Assembly (NCBI GenBank): GCA_002437495.1 | Contig: DJQA01000004.1 | Span: forward strand, 168,362 to 232,361 | Source: Prevotellaceae bacterium UBA6398 | GTDB lineage: Bacteria; Bacteroidota; Bacteroidia; Bacteroidales; Bacteroidaceae | Reading direction: 5' to 3' | DNA length: 64,000 nucleotides | Shown here: piece by piece, positions 52,782 through 60,709 of the stretch | Layout of the letters: the number at the start of each line of letters is the position of its first letter | Position numbering within the stretch: the first letter of the stretch is position 1 | Program-made: the position numbers and the translations under genes | Notes under the pieces: model-generated | What the model was told of the DNA's origin: nothing | Databases searched by the model: none | What the model saw: only the letters and a program-made list of their open reading frames with translations

Positions 52782-53576
52782 ATGAAACAATATCTCGACC
52801 TCCTCGACCGCATACTCGCAGAGGGCATACGCAAGGACGACCGCACAGGCACCGGTACGATAAGCGTGTTTGGCAACCAAATGCGCTTTGACCTTGCCAA
52901 AGGCTTCCCGTTGCTCACCACAAAAAAGTTGCACCTGAAATCAATTATATACGAACTGCTGTGGTTTTTGCGCGGAGACACAAACGTGAAATACCTCCAC
53001 GACCATAACGTTTCGATATGGGACGAATGGGCTGACGAGAACGGCGACCTCGGACACATATACGGATACCAGTGGCGCAAGTGGCGCGATTACAACGGCG
53101 GGGCAATAGACCAAATTTCAAACGCCGTTGAAATGATAAAGAACTCGCCCGATTCGCGCCGAATAATAGTAAGCGCGTGGAATGTGGCCGACCTTGACAA
53201 AATGAACCTGCCACCATGCCACATTCTCTTCCAATACTACGTGGCGGGAGGGCGTTTGAGCCTGCAACTATACCAGCGCAGTGCCGATACTTTCCTCGGC
53301 GTGCCGTTTAACATAGCGTCCTATTCGTTGTTGCTGCTAATGACGGCGCAGGTAACGGGACTCGAACCGGGCGACTTTGTTTATACCACGGGCGACACGC
53401 ATCTATATCTGAACCACATAGAGCAGGCAAAATTGCAGCTCTCGCGCGAGCCGCGCCGGCTTCCCACAATGCGGCTAAACCCTGAGGTGAAAAACATATT
53501 CGACTTCAAGTTCGAAGACTTCGAACTCGAAAACTACAATCCCTGGCCGCACATAAAAGCCGATGTGTCGGTATGA
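52782..53576 (+). CDS. thyA: Thymidylate synthase
   Basis: The 264-residue enzyme methylates dUMP using methylene-tetrahydrofolate. The catalytic cysteine is Cys146 in LPPCHILFQ, the same number as in E. coli ThyA. The dUMP-binding arginines (DRTGTGTISVFG, PDSRRIIVSAWN) and QLYQRSADTFLGVPFNIASY are intact. folA follows 18 bp later, so dihydrofolate made by ThyA is regenerated by its neighbour. Confidence 0.97.
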   Translation: MKQYLDLLDRILAEGIRKDDRTGTGTISVFGNQMRFDLAKGFPLLTTKKLHLKSIIYELLWFLRGDTNVKYLHDHNVSIWDEWADENGDLGHIYGYQWRKWRDYNGGAIDQISNAVEMIKNSPDSRRIIVSAWNVADLDKMNLPPCHILFQYYVAGGRLSLQLYQRSADTFLGVPFNIASYSLLLLMTAQVTGLEPGDFVYTTGDTHLYLNHIEQAKLQLSREPRRLPTMRLNPEVKNIFDFKFEDFELENYNPWPHIKADVSV

Positions 53577-53594
53577 TATCATTCAATATACAAC

Positions 53595-54092
53595 ATGCCC
53601 GAAATCACAATAATAGCAGCGGTGGCTGAAAACCGCGCAATAGGATACAAAAACAGACTGATTTATCGCCTGGCGGCAGATATGAAGCATTTCAGGCTTC
53701 TAACCACGGGTCACACGGTGCTGATGGGACGCAAAACCTTTGAGTCGCTGCCCAAGGGCGCACTGCCCAATCGCCGCAACATTGTTGTGAGCCGCACGGT
53801 AGGAAGCTTTGAGGGCTGCGACGTTTACAGTTCCATAAAGGATGCGTTGGAACATTGCGGCAACGATGAGAAAGTGTTTGTTATAGGAGGCGCATCGGTT
53901 TATGCCGAAGCCTTTCCGCTCGCCAAGCGGCTGGAACTGACCTGCGTTCACGCCACGCCAAAAAATGCCGATGTGTTTTTTCCCGAAACAAACTTTGCAG
54001 AATGGGAAGAGACGGCACGCGAACGCCACGATGCCGACGATAAAAACGAAAAACCGTTCGATTTCGTAAGCTACACGCGCAAACGCAACTGA
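53595..54092 (+). CDS. folA: Dihydrofolate reductase
   Basis: The 165-residue enzyme reduces dihydrofolate. Motifs are AIGYKNRLIYRLAADMKHF, VLMGRKTFESLP and VFVIGGASVYAEAFP. The usual Trp-Pro after the substrate loop is replaced (LIYRLAADM), with Tyr in the Trp position and Ala where Pro is common; the active-site acid is the Asp of AADM. Such changes occur in Bacteroidetes enzymes. Confidence 0.93.
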   Translation: MPEITIIAAVAENRAIGYKNRLIYRLAADMKHFRLLTTGHTVLMGRKTFESLPKGALPNRRNIVVSRTVGSFEGCDVYSSIKDALEHCGNDEKVFVIGGASVYAEAFPLAKRLELTCVHATPKNADVFFPETNFAEWEETARERHDADDKNEKPFDFVSYTRKRN

Positions 54093-54108
54093 ACAAGTCG
54101 CACGAATA

Positions 54109-55539
54109 ATGAACACAGCCATTCCAAAAGATTTTATTGACACGGCAAACTCGCTATTTGGCAGCGAAAGCGCAGAGTTTCTCGCATCGCTCGACCGGGT
54201 GCCTACGCTAAGCATTCACGCCAACACGGAAAAAATGCACAGGGCAGGTGTTTCTATTCCGGCATGCGCGCAGAAAGTGGGGTGGGCTTCAAACGGCTTC
54301 TACCTTGCAAGCCGCCCGCGTTTTACGTTCGACCCGCTTATGCACGCGGGGGCTTATTACGTTGAAGAGCCATCGTCAATGTTCGTGGAGTGCGCCATAA
54401 AACGCGTGCTGCAAGACATGGAAATAAATCGCGCCCTCGACCTTTGCGCAGCTCCCGGCGGAAAAAGCATCATGTTGCGCAGCACAATGCCGGGAGGGCT
54501 GCTTGTGGCAAACGAACCGCTGCCCAAGCGTGCGGCGGTGCTGGCCGAAAATCTGGCAAAGTGGGGAAATCCCGATGTAGTGGTTACTTCAAACTTTCCC
54601 GGGGACTTTGGCGGAATGAACGGCTTTTTCGACCTTATTGCAACGGATGTTCCGTGCTCGGGCGAGGGAATGTTCCGAAAAGACGAGACGGCACGTTTGG
54701 AATGGAGCCCGGAGAATGTGAAAAATTGCGTAGCAAGGCAGCGCGATATCCTGCGCGGTATATGGCCTGCGTTGCGCAAAGGGGGCTACCTTATATATAG
54801 CACCTGCACATTCAATCGCCATGAGGACGAGGATAACGTGTGTTTCATAGCCGGGGAACTTGGCGCGGAAATCATAGGAATTGCCACTGATGACAACTGG
54901 CGCATTTGCGGCGACACTGTGGGGAGTAATTTGCCGGTGTATCATTTTTTCCCCCACAAGGCACGCGGCGAAGGATTTTTCCTTGCGTTGCTGAAAAAGA
55001 CATCTGACACTCCGCCTGCCGAAAGGCGCGTTTCGAAAAAAGCAACGCCAACACCGCGCCCGGGGAAGTATGCGGAATGGATTTGCAACAGCGAAGATTT
55101 CCACTTCTGCAATACCAAAGACGGCATAAGCGCTCTGCATAAAAAGTTTGCCGATGATTACGCCGCCATATCGCATAACCTTAACGTGATAAGCGCGGGT
55201 GTGCAGGTTTGTGGCGAAAGGACAAGCAAATCACGCGTCTCCGGGCAAAAGGTGTCGGGGCAGTATTTTCCCGCCCCTGCGCTTGCGCTAAGTGAGTGCC
55301 TTGACGGCGGGGCGTTTCCCGATGTCAGCCTTGAATACGCCGATGCTATAAAATACCTTCGCGGTGAAAGCCTTGCGATGCAGCATTCCGCGCCGCGCGG
55401 CTGGGTTACTGTTTCATATCGCAGCCTTAGGCTCGGCTTTGCCAACAATGTGGGTTCGCGGCTCAACAACGCCTGTCCCGCCGCATGGCGCATACGCAGT
55501 ACATACGTCCCCGCCGAACCCCCGGAGCTTGTTTTCTGA
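54109..55539 (+). CDS. rRNA cytosine-C5-methyltransferase (RsmF/NOL1-NOP2-sun family)
   Basis: The 476-residue enzyme methylates a cytosine in rRNA. SAM motif I is DLCAAPGGKS, motif IV with the release cysteine is TDVPCSGEGMF, and motif VI with the catalytic cysteine is STCTFNRHEDEDNV. An N-terminal RNA-recognition domain and a C-terminal PUA-like region are present. Length and order fit RsmF-type enzymes; the exact rRNA site is inferred only. It is 16 bp from folA and the last gene of the operon. Confidence 0.9.
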   Translation: MNTAIPKDFIDTANSLFGSESAEFLASLDRVPTLSIHANTEKMHRAGVSIPACAQKVGWASNGFYLASRPRFTFDPLMHAGAYYVEEPSSMFVECAIKRVLQDMEINRALDLCAAPGGKSIMLRSTMPGGLLVANEPLPKRAAVLAENLAKWGNPDVVVTSNFPGDFGGMNGFFDLIATDVPCSGEGMFRKDETARLEWSPENVKNCVARQRDILRGIWPALRKGGYLIYSTCTFNRHEDEDNVCFIAGELGAEIIGIATDDNWRICGDTVGSNLPVYHFFPHKARGEGFFLALLKKTSDTPPAERRVSKKATPTPRPGKYAEWICNSEDFHFCNTKDGISALHKKFADDYAAISHNLNVISAGVQVCGERTSKSRVSGQKVSGQYFPAPALALSECLDGGAFPDVSLEYADAIKYLRGESLAMQHSAPRGWVTVSYRSLRLGFANNVGSRLNNACPAAWRIRSTYVPAEPPELVF

Positions 55540-55650
55540 CAGCAATGGTGCTTGAAAGCAATTCGCAGACTGCTGCCTGAGATGTTAGGAGTTTCTGAAA
55601 ATTGCCAAAGTTGGCGGTTTCCAAATGTTTTGCGGCGTGCAGTATGAAGG

Positions 55651-56157
55651 CTATTGCTTTTCTTTTGTTCGGGGTATCTCTATTATCTCAATGTCTTTGA
55701 ATCTGCCGTTTTCGGCGGTAAACCTCACGAGTGTGCGCACAGTTTGCCATCCTTGCAGTCCCGCCGCTCCGGGGTTTATGTGCAGCAGTCCCAACTGTTT
55801 GTCGTATTCCACTTTCAGTATATGGGAGTGTCCGCTTATGAACAGCTTTGGCGGGCGGTTCATAATCTGCTCTCTTATGCTGCGGTCGTAGTGTCCGGGA
55901 TATCCGCCTATGTGTTTCATAAGCACTTCTGCACCTTCACAGTTCCAGCACAGCTTTTCGGGAAACATTATGCGCAGGTCGCCGCCGTCGCAATTGCCAC
56001 ACACGGCCCGCAGCGGCTTTATTTCGGCAAGGCGTTGCGCCACTTCCATCGTGCCTATGTCGCCGGCGTGCCAAATCTCGTCGCATTCGGCGAAATATTC
56101 CCTGTATTTTTCGTCCCAATAGCCGTGGGTGTCCGAAAGCAGACCTATGCGCTTCAT
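55651..56157 (-). CDS. YfcE/MJ0936-type metallophosphoesterase
   Basis: The 168-residue calcineurin-like phosphoesterase has the dinuclear metal motifs: GLLSDTHG, HAGDIG, GNCDGG, the later GGYPGHYD and the GHSH pair (ISGHSHI). It is predicted to hydrolyse phosphodiesters, substrate unknown. It lies 9 bp downstream of the cytidylate-kinase-like gene. Confidence 0.9.
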   Translation of the reverse strand: MKRIGLLSDTHGYWDEKYREYFAECDEIWHAGDIGTMEVAQRLAEIKPLRAVCGNCDGGDLRIMFPEKLCWNCEGAEVLMKHIGGYPGHYDRSIREQIMNRPPKLFISGHSHILKVEYDKQLGLLHINPGAAGLQGWQTVRTLVRFTAENGRFKDIEIIEIPRTKEKQ

Positions 56158-56166
56158 GGCTGTGTT

Positions 56167-56805
56167 TTATTTTGTTTTGCGTGAGATGCCGAGCTTTTTT
56201 TCTATGAATTCGGCTATGAAGTCTGTGGTGCCTTCTATGCCGAATACGCTGGAGTTGATGCACAGGTGGTAAGTGTCGGCCGAGCCCCATGTGCCGTCGG
56301 AATAGAAGTTGTAGTATTGCGAACGCTGCTGGTCGCCCTGGCGTATGAGTTTCTCGGCGGCTTGCGCGGTTATCACGCGGCGCAGACACAGACGCTTCAC
56401 GCGGTCGGCATAGTTGGCCGAGACGAAAATGTTGGCGCAACGCTTTTTGCGGCGCAGCACATAGTCGGCGCAGCGTCCGATGAATATGCACGAATGCTCG
56501 GCGGCTATTTTTTTTATCGTTTCGCTTTGTATTCGGAACAGCGTTTCCTCGCTTATGGGGTTGCCGTAAATGTCTCCGCTCCCCACAAAGGGAATGAAGT
56601 TTGAGAAGAACGAACGCGTGCCTTGCTTTTTTTCGTCGGTGTTTTCGAAGTTGCCCGCGTCTATGCCGCTTTCCTTTGCGGCGCGCTTTATAAGTTCGTT
56701 GTCATAACATGTTATGCCGAACATATCGGCGAGCTTCAGGCCGATTTCCTTGCCTCCGCTGCCAAGCTGGCGACCTATGTTTATGACGTAAGTGTCGTTT
56801 TCCAT
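56167..56805 (-). CDS. Cytidylate kinase-like protein
   Basis: The 212-residue P-loop-fold protein belongs to the cytidylate kinase-like family. It has VINIGRQLGSGGKEIGLKLAD as the nucleotide-binding segment and CIFIGRCADYVLR in the middle. It lacks the exact Walker A of Cmk and its substrate is not known. I chose the ATG at 56805 because the longer frame overlaps the MATE gene end. It sits in an operon with MATE and the phosphoesterase. Confidence 0.83.
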   Translation of the reverse strand: MENDTYVINIGRQLGSGGKEIGLKLADMFGITCYDNELIKRAAKESGIDAGNFENTDEKKQGTRSFFSNFIPFVGSGDIYGNPISEETLFRIQSETIKKIAAEHSCIFIGRCADYVLRRKKRCANIFVSANYADRVKRLCLRRVITAQAAEKLIRQGDQQRSQYYNFYSDGTWGSADTYHLCINSSVFGIEGTTDFIAEFIEKKLGISRKTK

Positions 56806-56815
56806 TTTACCGCAG

Positions 56816-58201
56816 TTATATTTCTGTTTGCAATTTTGTGTTTTCAAGTTTTTCGCGCATTCTGAACTTGCGCATATGGTATATAAGCACCACTGCCGCC
56901 GTTATTGCCGATGTGCCGTCGGCGAGCGGAACGGAATACCACACTCCCTCGAGCCCGAGGAACTCCGGAAGTATGAGCAGGGCGGGAACAAGGAACAGCA
57001 GTTGCCGTGTTAGTGATAGGAATATGCTTATCCCGGCCTTGCCAATGCTTTGGAAAAATCCGGTGGCCACCATCTGAAATCCTATAACCGGCACCATCAG
57101 GTTCATTACCTTTAGCGCGTGGGCCGCTTCCCTGAGTAGCTCTTGGTCTTTGGTGAACGCGCTTGCCACGGGGGTCGATGCGAACTCGCATATGGCAAAT
57201 CCTATGAGCCATATGGCGGTTGAGAGAATTATGGCGTATTTCAGCACCTGGTTGAGTCGTGCAAAATGCTTTGCTCCGAAGTTAAAGCCGGCAATGGGCT
57301 GCATGCCCTGGTTTATGCCTATTACCACCATTATGAAAAAGAACGACAGGCGGTTGGCTATGCCGTATGCCCCCACGGCCACATCGCCGCCGTAGATTAC
57401 GAGCTGGCGGTTTATGATTATCACCACAAGGCACGCGCAAAGGTTTATGAGGAAAGGCGAAAGACCTATCGAGAGGCTTCCCGTCACAATGCGCCTTTCA
57501 AGGCGGTATGTGCCGCGTCGCAGATGGATGAGTTCGTTGGGGTTGGAAAACAGCTTTATTTGCCAAATGAGCACTATGAGCTGCGAGAGCACAGTGGCAA
57601 GTGCCGCGCCGCGTATGCCGAGGTGGAGCACGAAGATGAACAACGGGGCGAGCACAATGTTGATAAGCACCGTCATTATTGTGGCCCTCATGGCTTTGCG
57701 CGGCTTGCCCGATGCACGAAGCATGGCGTTGAGCCCGAGAAACAAGTGGGTGAACACGTTGCCTATAAGCACTATCACCATGAAGTCGCGCGCGTAGGGC
57801 AGTGTGTAGTCGCTCGCTCCGAAAAACCTCAGTATGGGGTCGAGGAATACCAGCATCAGCACGCCGAGGCCTGTTCCTATTATGCAGTTCAGCGTTATTA
57901 CGTTGCCAAGTATTCTCGCTGCGAAGTTATAGTCTTTCTCGCCGAGTTTTACAGACAGCAGCGTGCTTCCGCCAACTCCCACCATTGCGCCGAATGCCGC
58001 CGAAAGGTTCATTATGGGCAGGGTTATGGCGAGACCCATAATTGCCCCTGCGCCAACGCCTTGGCCTATGAAAATGCCATCTATTATATTGTAGAGCGAT
58101 GATGCCACCATGGCCACGATTGCCGGGATGGCATATTGTAGTAGCAGGCTGAACACCGGTTTTTCGCTCAGTTCCGTAAGCAGTTTCTTGTCTGTAGTCA
58201 T
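56816..58201 (-). CDS. MATE family efflux transporter
   Basis: The 461-residue integral membrane protein has 12 predicted transmembrane segments in two homologous halves. Typical MATE features are PAIVAMVASSLYNIIDGIFIGQGVG, GAMVGVGGSTLLSVKLGE and the second-half counterpart YGIANRLSFFFIMVVIGINQGMQPIAGFNFGA. It likely exports cationic drugs or metabolites using Na+ or H+. It heads a three-gene operon, with a -7 box TAATTTTG at 58221-58228. Confidence 0.93.
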   Translation of the reverse strand: MTTDKKLLTELSEKPVFSLLLQYAIPAIVAMVASSLYNIIDGIFIGQGVGAGAIMGLAITLPIMNLSAAFGAMVGVGGSTLLSVKLGEKDYNFAARILGNVITLNCIIGTGLGVLMLVFLDPILRFFGASDYTLPYARDFMVIVLIGNVFTHLFLGLNAMLRASGKPRKAMRATIMTVLINIVLAPLFIFVLHLGIRGAALATVLSQLIVLIWQIKLFSNPNELIHLRRGTYRLERRIVTGSLSIGLSPFLINLCACLVVIIINRQLVIYGGDVAVGAYGIANRLSFFFIMVVIGINQGMQPIAGFNFGAKHFARLNQVLKYAIILSTAIWLIGFAICEFASTPVASAFTKDQELLREAAHALKVMNLMVPVIGFQMVATGFFQSIGKAGISIFLSLTRQLLFLVPALLILPEFLGLEGVWYSVPLADGTSAITAAVVLIYHMRKFRMREKLENTKLQTEI

Positions 58202-58220
58202 TTTTCTGTTTTTTCCCGCG

Positions 58221-58228
58221 CAAAATTA
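58221..58228 (-). promoter_or_regulatory. Bacteroidetes -7 box (TAATTTTG) for the MATE operon
   Basis: On the minus strand TAATTTTG lies 20 bp before the MATE start at 58201. Confidence 0.55.
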
Positions 58229-58390
58229 CTCATTGCAGCCTGCACCGCAAGGTTTTGCGTGGGGATTATTGCCGAAACAAGCAGGCGTGGTGTGCAATGG
58301 AGCAAACCGCAAATGGCAAAAGGTGCAACCCCCCGGTGCTTATTGCAACACAATGCAAAATCCATCGGCCGTTTTCCAAGCTCCCCGAAA

Positions 58391-58472
58391 ACTAAGTGGG
58401 ATTTGGGAAAAACTACATCAGACATAAAAAAAATTACATCAGACGTAGGAAAAACTACATCAGACATAGTTT
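58391..58472 (+). repeat. R element copy R10 (82 bp, same-orientation units)
   Basis: The units are CTAAGTGGGATTTGG, CTACATCAGACATAA, TTACATCAGACGTAG and CTACATCAGACATAG. The last three point the same way, so no hairpin can form between them, and there is no long T-run. It lies between the MATE start and the end of the fasciclin-like gene, opposite to their direction. The rest of the 459-bp gap 58202-58660 may hold a degenerate F2 block (58240-58380, GGTGCAACC, GGTGCTTATTGCA) and the hairpin at 58597. Confidence 0.82.
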
Positions 58473-58596
58473 CCGGCCATTGCAAACGTGTGTAAAACAA
58501 CAACTTGCGAAAAAATCCCGTAAAAGGATATGTGCTTGAAAACCAAAAAGTTGCCGGTTTTGCGCGGTTGCAGTGCTTTTGCAGCGTGGGGCGGGA

Positions 58597-58636
58597 GGTA
58601 AAATCCCCGCACTTTGAACGGCGCGGGGATTTTACC
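58597..58636. terminator. Perfect 14-bp hairpin after the fasciclin-like gene
   Basis: GGTAAAATCCCCGC pairs exactly with GCGGGGATTTTACC around 12 nt. It lies 24 bp beyond the stop at 58661. No long T-run follows on either strand, so terminator function is probable but not certain. Confidence 0.6.
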
Positions 58637-58660
58637 TTGTATATCCTTGCGGCTGTTATG

Positions 58661-60709
58661 TTACCACTGGTCTTCTTCTACTGCGCCGTTATACACGTTC
58701 TTGGGGACCCACTCCATATAGTCGAGCAGGAAGCACGCGAACGGGTTGCTCAAAACCGACTTCACGCGCAGGTACATGGTGTCTTCGGGCTTCATGTTGC
58801 CGGTCCACACAATTTTGCGCACGCGCAGGTTCGCACGGTATGTGGTGGAGTTTCGCATTGCCTCGGTTACGGGCGCACCGTTGCGCGATATGCCGTCATG
58901 GCGCGGCGGCTTCATGTAGCCGTGGTTGAGCATATTCTTGTCTATCTGCCTTGTTACTTACGGGTCGTCGTCATCCGGCGCCCAGCCGATGTTGGGGCTG
59001 GAGAGCGAAAGGCGGAGGTCAACCGGCAGACCTACGGCCTGGAGGTTGTTCTTGTCCTTGCCGAGATAGAACTGCGCCATTCCGAAGCCGGTGTTGCAGG
59101 GTGCGCAGATGCGAAACTGCCATGTGCCCTCGAATGGAACGGGCGGCAGGCGCAGCGTGAGGTCGTATTGTCCGCGTATGTTCATCTCGTCGGCCTGGTA
59201 GTTACACATGCTCTCCGGTCCGTGGTATGGCAGGTAAACAAGCCAGCTTTCGTCCGACACTTCCATGCGCTCGAAATAATTGTTGGGTATCGCGTGCTGC
59301 CCCGCGTCCTTTATGCGGCGCAAGCCGTTGCTTATCAGCTCGGAGAAAAGGGATGAGAAATCCCAGCGTATGCGCTCGTTGAGTACCACGTTTGGCACGT
59401 CATCGTCGTAAACCAGCACCTCGTCTATCGGATAGTAGAAGCCGTTGAGTGCGTTGTTTGCCACGCGTCCGTTGTCGGGCAGTATCTTCACGCCCACGCG
59501 GTCAACCAAAAGCTCGTCGTATGTGTCGCGGTCGTAGGTGCAGTGGCGGTTTATGCGCTTGCCGTCGGTCTGCCGCCCTTCCGAGATTTTCATCAGGCGG
59601 TGGTACCCCCCGAGCGTCTCGTAATACTCGTGGCAGTCGATTGTCAGGTTGTTGGGATTGCTGTATCCGTAGCCCATCTCAACCTGGTGTATCACCATCT
59701 TCTCCCAGCTCATCCTGGCGGGTACGATGTGGTATGCCACAAACTGGTGTACGGCGTTGTGGGGGTCTTTAAGGTCTTCAGCCTTCGCGTCGGGGTATGC
59801 CCTTTGGCACCGGTCCTTTATGATGGCGAGAGTGCTTTCCCAATTCACGAACACGTCGCTTTTGTATTCCGGCGCACTGCACCCCCATTGCTCCATGAAC
59901 ACACTGTCGGTCTCCACAAAGGCGGTGAAGCCGTAGTATCTGTGGTCGGGGTTTGGTATCTCGGCACTCTTGTCGAGATTTGGCCCGTATTCGGGATGGT
60001 TTGTCTCGTAGTCCTCGTCGCGCACCAAGCTCATGGAGTCGGCAAAGCCGGTCTCCTCGAGCAGACGGCTGAATATCTTCATGTTCGGCGCGGCCTTGAT
60101 GAGGTCGGGCAGCTTGTCGTTCGACGGCTGAAGCACGCGGTTCACGCCTTGTATGTAGCCGTTGCTGCATTCCACGTCGGGGTTTTCGATGATTGACTTT
60201 TCGTTCACCACAACTACCGTCTTGGAGTTTACGGTGTCGAACGAAATCATTATGTAGCGGTCATCAAGGCTTCGGGTTTCAAGTGCGCCTATCACGAAGT
60301 CGGTTGTCTTGAGCCCTTTCTGGTCTTGGTTGTCGATTATGGCGTTCCTTACGATGTATTCTGCAATCTCGTATGTTATGCTGTCGAGGTCGCAGTTTTG
60401 TTTCTCATACACCGAGTCGATAAACTGCTGCACGGCCTTGTCGCTTGGCGCAAACACGGTGTAGTTCCCGCGTGCCGCGAGCAGGGACGACACACGCGAG
60501 TCGGTTTTTCTCCCGGTCTTGACGCGCTTGGTGAGCCTTGAAAACAAGGAATAGCCTTCGGTGTTGTCAAGATAGCCGGCAACGGTTTCCCCTTCGAACA
60601 CAAAAAGGTTTGAGGAGTCCACCTTGTCCGAACAGCTCCACATTGCCGCAATGGCGAATGCTGCGGCAATTCCGCAGAACAGCCCGGATTTGATTTTTTT
60701 GAGGTTCAT
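58661..60709 (-). pseudogene. Fasciclin-domain lipoprotein gene interrupted by an in-frame TAA
   Basis: The frame runs from ATG 60709 through a lipoprotein-like signal (AIAAMWSC) and fasciclin-type segments (NYTVFAPSDKAVQQFIDSVY, VFVNWESTLAIIKDRC). It reaches DDDDP, then TAA at 58958-58960, and continues in the same frame (VTRQIDKNMLNHGYMKPP) for about 99 more codons to 58661. The last part (NLRVRKIVWTGNMKPEDTMYLRVKSVL) reads as a true domain end. A CAA-to-TAA change would explain the stop. The product would lack about 100 residues. It overlaps the upstream gene by 4 bp. Confidence 0.78.
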
